A stretch of 64,000 nucleotides of DNA, from assembly GCF_036250755.1 (NCBI RefSeq), contig NZ_CP109583.1, positions 4,154,001-4,218,000 on the forward strand, in the 5' to 3' direction. This stretch comes from Streptomyces uncialis. Its GTDB lineage: Bacteria > Actinomycetota > Actinomycetes > Streptomycetales > Streptomycetaceae. Of the stretch, positions 17,945 through 26,843 are shown one piece after another. Positions within the stretch are counted from its first letter, which is position 1, and every line of letters begins with the position of its first letter. The notes beneath the pieces are model-generated. The model had not been told where the DNA came from and ran no database searches. It saw only the letters and a program-made list of their open reading frames with translations. The translations under genes and the position numbers were made by a program.

Positions 17945-17986
17945 TCTCACGCCGCGCGGTGGATCAGCGGGACGTGCGTCCGTCGT

Positions 17987-18022
17987 TCTCTTCCGCCGTC
18001 TCCGTCTCTTCCGCCGTCTCCG
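17987..18022. repeat. Two 18-bp tandem repeats
   Basis: TCTCTTCCGCCGTCTCCG occurs twice in tandem, close to the stop of the TPR regulator (18070). Confidence 0.8.
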
Positions 18023-18069
18023 TCAGGCGTCTCGTCCGTTGGATGTCGTTCCGGCAGGCGTCTCCTCCG

Positions 18070-19455
18070 TCAGGCCGCGGCCTGGAGTTCGAGGCGGGCG
18101 CCGAACTCCCGTACCACCGGCTCGTCGCGGAACGGTTCGAGCCGTTGCTGGAAGTCGTCGAGGTACTCGGCACCGCGGTTGGACCGCAGGGTGCCCAGCA
18201 GTTCGACGGCGCTCAGACCCGTGTGGCACGCCTGCTCGATCTCGCGCTGCTGCACCTGGGCGCTGGCGAGCAGCACCATGCCGATCGCCCGCCTTCGCGC
18301 GCGGGTCTGCGGGTGTTTGTCGAGTGCCTCCTGTGCGGTGCGGGCGGCGGCCTCGGACTGGCCGAGGTCGCGGTGGCAGTGGGCGAGTTCGTCCGCGAGG
18401 TACGCCTCGTCGAAGTGGGCGATCCACACGGGGTCGTCGCCGGTGGCGGAGTCGGCGCGTTCCATCGCGGAGACCGCGCGGCCGGTCGCCGCCTGGGCGG
18501 ACCGGGTGTCCCCGAGGAGGGCGTGACCCCGGGCCTCGGCGGCGTGGAACATGGCCTCCGCGCGTGGGGTGACCCGTCCGCGCGCGCCCTCCTGTGCGGC
18601 GCGGGCGAGCTGGGCGATCTCGCGCGGGTTGCCGAGCTGGGCGGCCAGATGGCTCATGGAGGCCGCCAGCACATAGCCGCCGTATCCCCGGTCGCCAGCG
18701 CCCTGGGCGAGGCGCAGCGCCTGGATGTAGTAGCGCTGGGCGAGGCCGGGCTGGCCGGTGTCGACGGCCATGTAGCCCGCGAGTTCCGTCAACCGGGCGA
18801 CCGCCGCGAACAGTTCACGCCCGATCGCCTCCCGGTACGAGCCCGCGAGCAGCCCGGAGACGACGCTGTTGAGGTAGTGGACGACGACGGGCCTGACGTG
18901 TCCGCTGCCGTACTGGTGGTCGAGGTCGACCAGGGCCTGGGTCATCGCCTTGACGGCGGCCACGTCGGAGGCGCCCACGCGGGGGCCCGCCTGGCGTGCC
19001 ACCTGGGCGTCGGGGGTGGAGATGAGCCAGTCCCTGCTGGGTTCGACCAGCGCGGACGCGGCCACCGACGAGCCCGACAGGAAGTCCCTGCGGCCCACGT
19101 CGCTGCGCCACAGTTCGCAGACCTGCTCGATGGCGCCGAGCACGGTGGGCGAGAACTGGAGGCCGACGCCGGAGGCGAGGTTCTTGCCGTTGGCCATGCC
19201 GATCTCGTCGATCGTGACCGTACGGCCCAGTTTGCGGCCCAGGGCCTCGGCGATGATCGCGGGTGCCCGGCCCCGTGGCTGCTGACCTCGCAGCCAGCGG
19301 GCGACGGACGTCTTGTCGTAACGCAGGTCGAGGCCGTGTTCCGCGCCGCACATGTTGACGCGGCGGGCCAGCCCCGCGTTGGAGCACGCGGCTTCCTGGA
19401 TGAGCGCTTGCAGCCGTTCGTTCGGCTGCCGCGCGACGAGTGGCCGTGCGGCCAT
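18070..19455 (-). CDS. TPR-containing transcriptional regulator-like protein
   Basis: 461 residues. The N-terminal 75 residues form a helix-turn-helix-like region (QPNERLQALIQEAACSNAGL followed by ARRVN; TSVARWLRGQQPRGRAPAII). Two-thirds of the rest is helical TPR-like repeats (for example AQRYYIQALRLAQGAGDRGY and EAYLADELAHCHRDLGQSEA). The pattern resembles Streptomyces NsdA-type regulators that affect sporulation and antibiotic production, but which of these it matches is not certain. The ATG at 19455 has an AGGGGG ribosome site. It is divergent from the primase/polymerase-like gene, 355 bp away. Confidence 0.82.
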   Translation of the reverse strand: MAARPLVARQPNERLQALIQEAACSNAGLARRVNMCGAEHGLDLRYDKTSVARWLRGQQPRGRAPAIIAEALGRKLGRTVTIDEIGMANGKNLASGVGLQFSPTVLGAIEQVCELWRSDVGRRDFLSGSSVAASALVEPSRDWLISTPDAQVARQAGPRVGASDVAAVKAMTQALVDLDHQYGSGHVRPVVVHYLNSVVSGLLAGSYREAIGRELFAAVARLTELAGYMAVDTGQPGLAQRYYIQALRLAQGAGDRGYGGYVLAASMSHLAAQLGNPREIAQLARAAQEGARGRVTPRAEAMFHAAEARGHALLGDTRSAQAATGRAVSAMERADSATGDDPVWIAHFDEAYLADELAHCHRDLGQSEAAARTAQEALDKHPQTRARRRAIGMVLLASAQVQQREIEQACHTGLSAVELLGTLRSNRGAEYLDDFQQRLEPFRDEPVVREFGARLELQAAA

Positions 19456-19810
19456 GACGTAAACCCCCTGTGGCTGCGGCGTTCGCCAGACCGCCGCCTC
19501 GTCGTGTCTGGGTCGTGTCCGGGTCATGTCTGAATCGCGTCCGATTTGAGTTGCTTCGCACTGTTCGGTCGCCGATCACGGCGGCTTCTCGCAGATCAAT
19601 GCCCCGGCGACAAACGGAAGATGCGGGACATACGAGAAATGCCGGGGTAACAGCCGGTAGTCCGCCCCTACCCTGGTTACCCACAGCCGCGGCTCGACCC
19701 TCCGCGCGCCCCTGTCAGTGCATCCATGCGCCCCATGTGCGGGTTCGATGCACCGTGCCCGCGCGCGTGGAGGGCCGTAACCCCGACAGAAAGCGAGAGT
19801 TGAGAAGCAC
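19456..19810. other. Divergent promoter region
   Basis: 355 bp between the TPR regulator and the primase/polymerase-like gene. It contains an inverted repeat GGGTAAC (19645-19651) / GTTACCC (19676-19682) that could be an operator. No gene was seen. Confidence 0.45.
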
Positions 19811-20470
19811 GTGGAAGAGACCATCGGAGTCACATCGGCCGCCCAGATCCCCAAGCAGCGTGGGGACGCCCTCCCGGACACCGCGGCGCGGTACGCCGAG
19901 GAGCGGCACTGGGACGTGTTCCCCGGTACGTGGATGGAGACCGTGGACGGGGTCCCCCGATGCTCGTGCGGCGACACCGGTTGCGCCGAGCCCGGCGCCC
20001 ATCCCGCGCGCGAGGACTGGGCGACCCAGGCCACGGGCAGCGCGACCGTGGCCCGCCGGCTCTGGGCGAAGCAGGCGACGGCGTCGATCCTGATGCCCAC
20101 GGGCCGCACCTTCGACGCGATCGATGTGCCCGAGACGGCCGGGTTCCTCGCCCTGGCGCGAATGGAGCGGATGGAACTCACCCTCGGCCCGGTGACCTGC
20201 ACCCCGGACCGGCGGATGCAGTTCTTCGTGCTGCCGGGTGCCGCCGCCAAGGTCCCCGACCTGGTCCGCAAGCTCGGCTGGCCGCCCGCCTCGCTCGACC
20301 TGGTGACCCTGGGCGAGGGAGCCTATGTGGCCGCCCCGCCGACCCGGTTCGGCACCAAGGGCGCCGTCCAGTGGGCATGCCGCCCCACCGCGGCCAATCG
20401 CTGGCTGCCCGACGCGGAGGAGATCGTGAGCCCGTTGGCGTACGCCTGCGGCCGGGAGGCCCGTCGATAG
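19811..20470 (+). CDS. Bifunctional DNA primase/polymerase-domain protein
   Basis: 219 residues. The N-terminal half matches the Prim-Pol (archaeo-eukaryotic primase-like) domain as found in actinobacterial stand-alone proteins: AARYAEERHWDVFPGTWME, CSCGDTGCAEPGAHPAREDW (a Cys-rich knuckle) and FDAIDVPETAGFLALARME. The usual catalytic D-x-D is represented only by DAIDVP, so activity is uncertain. The C-terminal part (LVTLGEGAYVAAPPTRFGTK) fits the same family. These proteins are conserved single-copy genes in Streptomyces without a proven role. Translation starts at GTG 19811. A terminator hairpin follows. Confidence 0.85.
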   Translation: MEETIGVTSAAQIPKQRGDALPDTAARYAEERHWDVFPGTWMETVDGVPRCSCGDTGCAEPGAHPAREDWATQATGSATVARRLWAKQATASILMPTGRTFDAIDVPETAGFLALARMERMELTLGPVTCTPDRRMQFFVLPGAAAKVPDLVRKLGWPPASLDLVTLGEGAYVAAPPTRFGTKGAVQWACRPTAANRWLPDAEEIVSPLAYACGREARR

Positions 20471-20499
20471 GGCGCCGGTGCGCCGTTGCACGAGGAGCG

Positions 20500-20522
20500 G
20501 GCCGTCCTTCCGCCGGACGGCC
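20500..20522. terminator. Hairpin terminator
   Basis: GGCCGTCC / GGACGGCC, an 8-bp stem with a 7-base loop, 30 bp after the primase/polymerase-like gene. Confidence 0.65.
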
Positions 20523-20660
20523 GGACAGGACTCCGTACGGATCGGCCCCGGACGGCCTCCCGCGCGCGGACCAGCGGCGCGCGGAGGTGTCCGGGGCCGT
20601 GGGCTTTCATGGGCCGGGTGCAGGGCGCGGCCTGGGCCGCGGTACTGCCGTGCGTGGGAC

Positions 20661-20705
20661 ACCGCGTCGTACGGAACCGCGTCGTACGGAACCGCGTCGT
20701 ACGGG
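20661..20705. repeat. Three 15-bp tandem repeats
   Basis: ACCGCGTCGTACGGA occurs twice exactly and a third time with one change at the last base. Confidence 0.85.
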
Positions 20706-20789
20706 GCACCTCGTCGTGCGGGGGACCTGCCGTCGATCGCGGGGCCGGGCCGTCAGAACTGCGGGCGGCCGGTGAACGCGGACAGCAGA

Positions 20790-20865
20790 CGACCCGCAGG
20801 CCGTGGTTCCGGCCGCGCGAGGCGGCGGGAAGCCGGCCGGACGGTTACCGGCGGCCTGCGGGTCG
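20790..20865. other. Long inverted repeat, possible structured RNA or terminator
   Basis: Arms CGACCCGCAGGCCG (20790-20803) and CGGCCTGCGGGTCG (20852-20865) pair perfectly over 14 bp. The 48-base inner part can pair further (TTCCGGCC / GGCCGGA). Confidence 0.45.
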
Positions 20866-21275
20866 GGTGACTGCTGGGATTGGGCCGGCTGCGCGCTCTC
20901 ACGCGCGGGTCCGGCACCGCACTAGGTGTGGTGACGGGCGCTAGCCCGCAGCCACCTCACTCGTCCGGTAATCACTCATGCTCCGAACCACCTCCCTTCT
21001 GTGTACGACCGACCATAGGCACCCTCCCGCGCGCGTTCAACGGGTTTTCCGGGGAATACGGCGCGGCCCTCCCGGCAGCCGGACGAGATGTGCGCCCCCA
21101 TGCGCCCACCAGCGCGAAAGCACGACCGGGAGCAGCAGGCCATTTCCCTCCGGCTGCTGTTTCGGTGAAGACTGTGTGTGCTGGGTCACGCTGGAGTTGA
21201 ATGGCCTGGAGCGGTAACGCAACACCTACGTACTACGGCGCATTACTGGCGGTACTGGCGGACAGGGGGTGCCAG

Positions 21276-22691
21276 GTGAGTGCTTCCCGGCGTAGTGGGA
21301 CCACCGACGAGATCGGACCGCCCGAGCCCGAACGGGACGGCTCCGATCTGCTCGCCGCGCTGCTCGACGGCATGGACGCGGCACTCTGCGCGTTCGACGC
21401 GGACGGTGTCGTCACCCATTGGAACCGCGAGGCGGAACGCGTCCTCGGCTGGACGGCCGCCGAGGCCGTCGGCCGCCGGGGTCTGTCCGGCTGGGCGGTG
21501 CGCCCCGGTGACGCCGCCGAGGTGGAGGGACGGCTGCTGACGGCGATGCACGCGCAGGGCCGTCAGGTGCATGAGTTCGCGCTGGTCACCAAGGACGGCG
21601 GCCGGGTCCTCGTGCGCGTCCAGTCGGCGGCCGTGCGCGGCGCGGACGGCAAGCCCGCCGGGCTGTACTGCGCGTTCAGCGAGGTGCACGCGCAGATCGA
21701 TCTGGAACGGTCCATCGCGCTGAGCGAGGCGCTGTTCGAGGACGCCGCGTGGGGGGTCGTCCTCGTCGACGCCGATCTGCGGCCCGCCGTGGTGAACGCG
21801 CATGCCGCGCAGGCCCTGGGGAGCGGTCGTACGAGCCTGCTGGGCCGTCCTCTCGGTGATCTGCTCACCCAGGGCGTGGAGGAGCTGGAGGGCGCCCTCG
21901 CGCACGTCCTCGCGGAAGGTCCGCCACCCACGCCGACCGATCTGTGGGTGAGTGTCAGGCTGCCCGGCGGTGACACCCGGCGGTGCTGGCGCAGCGGCTT
22001 CGTCCGGTTGTCCTCGCCCCTCGCGGAGGAACCGGTTCCGCTGGGGGTCGCGTGGCTGTTCCAGGACGTCACCGAGTCCAAGCAGACCGAGCAGGACGCC
22101 GCACAGCTGCGGTTCCGGGTGAACCAGCTGCATCGCGCGGCGCGTGCCGCCGCCGAGTGCGAGGACCCCGTCGAGGCGGTGAGCGTGCAGCTGGACTTCT
22201 CGCTCGCCGGATTCGCCGACAACGCGGTGCTGGACCTGGTCGTCCGGGACCCCGCGAGCGGCGCTCCCCCGCGGGAGGACTCCCCCGACGGCACCCCGGT
22301 ACGTCTGGTGCGGGCCCTCGCGACACCGTCCGGGACACCCGGCCCGAGCCTCGACCGGTACCGCACCGCGCTCCCCGCGCGGTACGCGGCGGCGCATCCC
22401 GCGCTCCAGAGCGTGGAACGCACCAGTTCGGTACGGGCGAGCGCGCCGGCCGGGGCTCCGGAACGGGCCCCGGAGTGGGCCGCGGCCCGGCAGTGGCCCG
22501 AGGACACCGTGCACGCCCTGTGCTCGGTGCTGCGCAGCCGGGGCCGCACGCTCGGGGTGGTGACGTTCCTGCGCGCGGGGAGCCGGCCCCAGTTCGAGCG
22601 GATGGACGCGACGTACGCGGAGAGCATCGCCTCGCGGATCGCCGCGGCGCTGGACCTGGCCGGGATCGGCACGGACCCGCCGCGGACCTGA
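21276..22691 (+). CDS. PAS-domain sensor protein with GAF-like C-terminus
   Basis: 471 residues. Two PAS domains are visible: about 25-140 (LLDGMDAALCAFDADGVVTH, WNREAERVLGWTAAEAVGRR) and about 150-280 (EDAAWGVVLVDADLRPAVVN, ending AWLFQDVTESK). A linker helix follows, then a GAF-like region (about 290-465; HRAARAAAECEDPVEAVSVQ, GVVTFLRAGSRPQFERMD). The architecture is that of Streptomyces PAS/GAF proteins that usually carry a PP2C phosphatase domain; here the output domain is absent, so it may act with a partner. The GTG at 21276 has a CAGGGGG ribosome site; an in-frame ATG at 21201 would add 25 residues of non-coding composition. Confidence 0.85.
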   Translation: MSASRRSGTTDEIGPPEPERDGSDLLAALLDGMDAALCAFDADGVVTHWNREAERVLGWTAAEAVGRRGLSGWAVRPGDAAEVEGRLLTAMHAQGRQVHEFALVTKDGGRVLVRVQSAAVRGADGKPAGLYCAFSEVHAQIDLERSIALSEALFEDAAWGVVLVDADLRPAVVNAHAAQALGSGRTSLLGRPLGDLLTQGVEELEGALAHVLAEGPPPTPTDLWVSVRLPGGDTRRCWRSGFVRLSSPLAEEPVPLGVAWLFQDVTESKQTEQDAAQLRFRVNQLHRAARAAAECEDPVEAVSVQLDFSLAGFADNAVLDLVVRDPASGAPPREDSPDGTPVRLVRALATPSGTPGPSLDRYRTALPARYAAAHPALQSVERTSSVRASAPAGAPERAPEWAAARQWPEDTVHALCSVLRSRGRTLGVVTFLRAGSRPQFERMDATYAESIASRIAAALDLAGIGTDPPRT

Positions 22692-22849
22692 CGGCCCGGT
22701 CGGACGCGCACGAGCACACCCCGCGCGCGTGCGTCCCGGGCCACCCCGCGCGCGTACGTATCGAACCCGTCCCGCGCGCGGAGCGAGCCGTTCACGCGCG
22801 CGGGGCGACGGTTCGCCGTGACGATGTCACCGCTGGTGGAGCTCCGGCG

Positions 22850-23680
22850 TCACCGCTGGTAGAAGATCCGGTCCCGGTACTCGGCCATCACCCGGCGGTT
22901 CCACTCATGACCGCCGTCGACGTTCCCGGAGCGCAACAAGGGGGGCTCGATCCCGCGCTCCGCCAGCGCGCCGGCCGCCGTCGCCAGCACGGCCTGGAGG
23001 AGCGCGCTGGTGACCACCGTGGAGGCCGGGGCGAACGGGGCCTCGATGCCGTCGTGGGTCAGTTCCGCGTCCCCGACCGGGATACGGCTGTCCAGGACGA
23101 TGTCGCAGTGGTCCTTGAGGTAGGTGCCCGAGGAGTGCCGTGAACCGGTCTCCGTGGCGTAGGCGACGGAGGTCACCCCGATGACCTTGACGCCACGCGC
23201 GCGGGCGCTCATGGCCATCTCGACGGGCAGGGCGTTGCGTCCCGACAGCGAGATGACGAAGAGGACGTCACCGGCCCTGAGCGGGCTGGTCTCCAGGACC
23301 ACCGTGGCGAGGCCGTCGACGCGTTCCAGGGCGGAGCCGAGGGTGGCGGGCATGACATCGACGCCGACGACCCCCGGGACCGTCAGCAGGTTCATCAGGG
23401 CGAGGCCGCCCGCGCGGTAGACGACGTCCTGGGCGGCGAGCGAGGAGTGTCCCGCGCCGAACGCGAAGAGCCGCCCGCCGTCGGCGACGGTGTCCGCGAG
23501 GAGGGCCCCGGCGGCGGCGATCTCGGGCGCGTCCTGGTCACGGACCTGCTGGAGCAGTCCGATGGCCGCGTCGAAGAACCGGTCGGACAGCTTGCTCCCG
23601 GCCCCCGCCGCGTGGCCCCCCGCGCCGTCCGCCGGCGCGCCCCCGGCCTGGTCTGCCGCTCCGGACCTGCTGTCGCTCAT
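22850..23680 (-). CDS. SIS-domain sugar-isomerase-like protein (UPF0309 family)
   Basis: 276 residues. The SIS domain binds phosphosugars: GGRLFAFGAGHSSLAAQDVV (loop with Ser residues), DVLFVISLSGRNALPVEMAM and GVKVIGVTSVAYA. It lacks the residues of GlmS or MurQ that define those enzymes, so its substrate is unknown. From memory S. coelicolor SCO4393 (UPF0309) is a close relative and also lies beside dmdR1. The ATG at 23680 has an AAGGGG ribosome site; the first 30 residues are a variable Gly/Ala-rich lead. It is divergent from dmdR1, 420 bp away. Confidence 0.88.
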   Translation of the reverse strand: MSDSRSGAADQAGGAPADGAGGHAAGAGSKLSDRFFDAAIGLLQQVRDQDAPEIAAAGALLADTVADGGRLFAFGAGHSSLAAQDVVYRAGGLALMNLLTVPGVVGVDVMPATLGSALERVDGLATVVLETSPLRAGDVLFVISLSGRNALPVEMAMSARARGVKVIGVTSVAYATETGSRHSSGTYLKDHCDIVLDSRIPVGDAELTHDGIEAPFAPASTVVTSALLQAVLATAAGALAERGIEPPLLRSGNVDGGHEWNRRVMAEYRDRIFYQR

Positions 23681-24100
23681 CGCCGATTCCCCTTCGTCCG
23701 CGGTCGTCGTCACCGCGCGCGGGAACCGTGCGACCACCGCGCGCGGGAGTGCGTCCACCTCGCGCGATGTGCCGCGTGGGTGAGGTGGACGGGCCCGCGC
23801 GGGGGCGTTCCCGCGCGCGTGTCGCGGATCACGGTGCGGTCTGGACCACTGCGCTGTCAATACGCTCACCGACCGCCGCGCAGTACGCTCGGTGAACCGT
23901 CCCGCAGTTCGTTCACGTACCGGTCCGAGGTTCCTGGCGCCGGCGCGCGGGACCGGGCGCACCGGACGCGGAATCCGGCGGGCCGCATCAGCTGTTCTGC
24001 GGGTAGGCCCGGTTGTCAGCGCCATGCGTCAGAATTGGGGCCAGGGGCCAGCGCACTCGCTAGTGCGGCACTAGCAAAGCCGAACGAGGGGCACGTACGA
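23681..24100. other. Divergent promoter region of the UPF0309 gene and dmdR1
   Basis: 420 bp. It has several CGCGCGCGG runs (23720-23820) and the inverted repeat at 24059-24075 close to dmdR1. No match to the iron box TTAGGTTAGGCTCACCTAA is visible. No gene was seen. Confidence 0.5.
24059..24075. promoter_or_regulatory. Perfect inverted repeat upstream of dmdR1, candidate operator
   Basis: GCTAGTGC-G-GCACTAGC ends 25 bp before the dmdR1 ATG. An overlapping repeat GCACT-CGCT-AGTGC precedes it. Confidence 0.5.
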
Positions 24101-24793
24101 ATGTCCGGACTGATCGACACCACGGAGATGTATCTCCGCACCATCCTCGAACTCGAAGAGGAAGGTGTGGTCCCTATGCGCGCCCGTATCGCGGAGCGCC
24201 TGGATCAGAGCGGCCCGACGGTGAGCCAGACGGTCGCGCGCATGGAGCGTGACGGTCTGGTGTCGGTCGCCAGCGACCGGCATCTTGAGCTGACCGAGGA
24301 GGGCCGCAGGCTCGCCACGCGGGTGATGCGCAAGCACCGGCTCGCGGAATGCCTGCTGGTCGATGTGATCGGCCTGGAGTGGGAGCAGGTCCACGCGGAG
24401 GCGTGCCGCTGGGAGCACGTGATGAGCGAGGCGGTGGAGCGGCGGGTGCTGGAGCTGCTGCGGCACCCCACGGAGTCCCCGTACGGCAACCCGATCCCCG
24501 GGCTGGAGGAGCTGGGCGAGAAGGAGAGCGCCGACCCGTTCCTCGACGAGGGCATGGTCTCCCTCGCCGATCTGGACCCGGGCAGCGACGGCAAGACGGT
24601 CGTCGTGCGCCGGATCGGGGAGCCGATCCAGACCGACGCGCAGCTGATGTACACATTGCGCCGGGCCGGGGTGCAGCCCGGGTCCGTCGTCAGTGTCACG
24701 GAGTCGGCGGGCGGGGTGCTCGTCGGCAGCGGGGGCGAGGCCGCGGAGCTGGAGACCGAGGTGGCGAGCCACGTCTTCGTCGCCAAGCGGTAG
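24101..24793 (+). CDS. dmdR1: DtxR/IdeR-family iron-dependent regulator DmdR1
   Basis: 230 residues, exactly the length of Streptomyces DmdR1. The winged helix (1-70; RIAERLDQSGPTVSQTVARM) binds DNA. All metal ligands keep DtxR numbering: Met10, His79, Glu83, His98, Cys102, Glu105 and His106 (EACRWEH). The C-terminal SH3-like domain (about 150-230; VVRRIGEPIQTDAQLMYTLR) is present. With Fe(II) bound it represses siderophore (desferrioxamine, coelichelin) genes in S. coelicolor. The start is ATG 24101, with GAGGGG upstream. A long antisense frame crosses this gene, as known for dmdR1/adm of S. coelicolor. Confidence 0.96.
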   Translation: MSGLIDTTEMYLRTILELEEEGVVPMRARIAERLDQSGPTVSQTVARMERDGLVSVASDRHLELTEEGRRLATRVMRKHRLAECLLVDVIGLEWEQVHAEACRWEHVMSEAVERRVLELLRHPTESPYGNPIPGLEELGEKESADPFLDEGMVSLADLDPGSDGKTVVVRRIGEPIQTDAQLMYTLRRAGVQPGSVVSVTESAGGVLVGSGGEAAELETEVASHVFVAKR

Positions 24794-25149
24794 CCGTCGG
24801 GAATCGCCGGACGGTTCCCCCCGGACGACCGGAGGGGTCCCGTCCGGCAGCTGGACCCCGCCGCACCTCGGCGCGCTCGGTCGAGGTGGGCGGACACGAG
24901 CCCTTGTGCTGCCCCGAACCGCCCCGGGGCCTGTCCGCCCCCTCGCACCCGCGGCACCCCGCCCCGCAAGCGGTGCGCGGGTCCCGTGAATGGGCCCCGC
25001 CGGGTGTCTGAACAGCCTCTGCCGGGCGGCGGCCGAGAGGCCACCGAAGCGACGTTCACGCTCGGCCCCACGCCCCCGTCGATCCAGCGCCGCCCGGCGG
25101 CATCGATGAGCGGCCACAGTCCCGCCGTACCGCGCGGGTATCGGTTCAC
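24205..25149 (-). other. Antisense open frame across dmdR1 (adm-like), coding status unproven
   Basis: A 314-codon minus-strand frame covers most of dmdR1 and about 360 bp beyond its stop. The part opposite dmdR1 is Ser/Arg/Thr-rich, as expected for a mirror frame of GC-rich coding DNA. I list it because an antiparallel gene (adm) overlapping dmdR1 has been described in S. coelicolor. Here nothing beyond the open frame supports translation. Confidence 0.25.
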
Positions 25150-25985
25150 CGCACATGTGACGGGCGCCCGTCACCGCTCCGGCGGACGTACCGAGCACGA
25201 GGTCCCCCCGCTCCGACAGGTCGCGTCCTGGCGCCGCCCGCCCCGGCCACCGGATGCAGAGGCCCCGCACCCGGCCGCGCCGTGGGACCACTGAGGCAAC
25301 TCCACACGGGAGGGGGACAGTTGACTTTCCCGTGCGGACCGGATTCGGGATTCTGTGCGTGGAATCGCAGCGGCCGCCCCGATCCCGTGCCAGGCTGTGC
25401 GAGAGGCATATGACTCGAAGGCTCTGGGCCGCGCGGAGCGGTCCGGCCGCTCGGCCGGGGAGGGGCGGGCGATGCGCTGCGAACACCAGGCGAGGCATCA
25501 CCGGCACGACGGGAACGGCGCACCTCGCACGAGCGCCGACACCGGCACGGACAAGGCCCGCCGACGGGCCGGGACCGACCATCCCGGCCGCCGACGACAC
25601 GTATGGGCCCCGGCGCCTCACGGCGCCGGGGCCCGGTCCTCCCCTTCGCCGACCCGGAGCCCCGAGCTCCCAGGGTCAGCCCCTTCGGACCGTCTTCCCC
25701 GAGCGGCCCGCCCCTCGGGAAAGATCTCCCCAGGGTGGGATCGGCCAACCCTCGGACACCGTCACCCGAACGAGCGGTGTTGGCGGCCAGAACCCCGTTT
25801 TCGAATGAAGGTTCGATAACCTGAACCATGCGAGAGCGCCGCACCGGGGCGGCCCACGCGCGCGGTGAGGCGCCGTGGCCACACACCCCGGCGACACGTT
25901 CCCCAGCGGACCGGAGCAGCACATCGAGACCCGGAAGAGCCCGCGACCAGCCAATGAGCCGACGAGTGAGGGGGGTGCCGTAGCA
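24794..25985. other. Long intergenic region, 1.19 kb
   Basis: No confident gene. A plus-strand frame from ATG 25472 (behind GGGGAGGGG, 115 codons, third-position GC about 80% in its first half) is the best small-gene candidate, but the hairpin at 25605-25634 falls inside it. A TTGACT box lies at 25321-25326. Another weak frame (25828-25983) ends just before the hydrolase start. Confidence 0.5.
25605..25634. terminator. Strong hairpin
   Basis: GGGCCCCGGCGCC / GGCGCCGGGGCCC, a perfect 13-bp stem with loop TCAC. It suggests a transcript ending here, from either strand. Confidence 0.65.
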
Positions 25986-26843
25986 ATGGCCACGCGCATC
26001 GAAGTGACCGGGGCGGACGGCGTACACCTGACCGCCTGGGACTTCGCCGACCCGCCCAAACCAGGGCGGTCGCGCGAGCCGGGCGTGCTGTTGCTGCACG
26101 GCCTGATGGGCCGCGCGTCCCACTGGGCGGGCACGGCCCGCTGGCTGGGCGAGCGGCACCGCGCGGTCGCCGTCGACCAGCGGGGCCACGGCCGCAGCGA
26201 CAAGCCTGCCGACGGCCCGTACGACCGCGAGGCGTACGTGGCGGACGCCGTGGCCACCCTCGAACAGCTCGATCTGGCACCCGCCGTGCTGATCGGCCAC
26301 TCCATGGGCGCGCTCACCGCCTGGCAGGTCGCCGCGCGCCGCCCCGACCTGGTGCGGGCGCTGATCCTGTGCGACATGCGCGCCTCGGCTTACGGGGCGG
26401 CCTCCCAGCGCGAGTGGGAGGACTGGTTCCGCGCGTGGCCGCTGCCGTTCGCCACCCTGGCCGACGTGCACAAGTGGTTCGGCGAGGACGACCCCTGGGC
26501 GGAACGCCCCAACCCCGCGCGGGGCGCGTTCTACGCGGAGGTGATGGCCGAGTCCCCCGACGGCTGGCGTCCGGTGTTCGACCCCGAACAGATGCTGCGC
26601 TCCCGCGAGGCATGGGTGCACAACGCGCACTGGGACGAGCTGGCGCAGGTCCGGTGCCCGACCCTGGTCCTGCGCGGGCTGGACGGCGAGCTGGGCCGCG
26701 CGGAGGCGCAGGAGATGGTGCGGGTGCTTCCCCGCGGGCAGTACGCCGAGGTGGCCGACGCGGGCCATCTCGTGCACTACGACCAGCCGGAGGCATGGCG
26801 TACGGCGATCGAGCCTTTCCTGGAGGGAGCCCTGACGGGGTGA
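25986..26843 (+). CDS. Alpha/beta-hydrolase
   Basis: 285 residues with the full alpha/beta-hydrolase signature: oxyanion HG (LLLHGLMGRASHWAG), VAVDQRGHGRSDKPADGPYD, nucleophile elbow GHSMGALTAW (Ser), acid in LRGLDGEL and His in ADAGHLVHYDQPEAW. The family includes esterases, lactonases and haloperoxidase-like enzymes; the substrate cannot be told. The ATG at 25986 was preferred; a GTG at 25875 in frame would add 37 residues without similarity. It converges with pdxH. Confidence 0.88.
   Translation: MATRIEVTGADGVHLTAWDFADPPKPGRSREPGVLLLHGLMGRASHWAGTARWLGERHRAVAVDQRGHGRSDKPADGPYDREAYVADAVATLEQLDLAPAVLIGHSMGALTAWQVAARRPDLVRALILCDMRASAYGAASQREWEDWFRAWPLPFATLADVHKWFGEDDPWAERPNPARGAFYAEVMAESPDGWRPVFDPEQMLRSREAWVHNAHWDELAQVRCPTLVLRGLDGELGRAEAQEMVRVLPRGQYAEVADAGHLVHYDQPEAWRTAIEPFLEGALTG

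Larger units (their letters stand above)
17628..18069. other. Intergenic region with terminator and repeats
   Basis: 442 bp between two minus-strand genes. It includes a strong hairpin (17892-17944) and two 18-bp tandem repeats (17987-18022). The part nearest 17630-17760 is less GC-rich and should hold the promoter of the membrane-protein gene. No gene was seen. Confidence 0.5.
20471..21275. other. Long intergenic region with repeats and foldable DNA
   Basis: 805 bp with no convincing gene. In order it holds a terminator hairpin (20500-20522), three 15-bp tandem repeats (20661-20705), a long inverted repeat (20790-20865) and a less GC-rich stretch (20960-21260) that should carry the promoter of the PAS-protein gene. 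Confidence 0.55.

Noticed and set aside
21201..21275. Earlier ATG start for the PAS protein
   Set aside because: The added codons have AT-rich third positions unlike the gene; GTG 21276 has a better ribosome site.
24000..24100. Iron box upstream of dmdR1
   Set aside because: No match to TTAGGTTAGGCTCACCTAA was found; only the unrelated GCTAGTGC/GCACTAGC repeat.
25472..25819. 115-codon plus-strand frame behind GGGGAGGGG
   Set aside because: Composition is only partly coding-like and a strong terminator hairpin (25605-25634) lies inside it; kept as a mention in the spacer entry.
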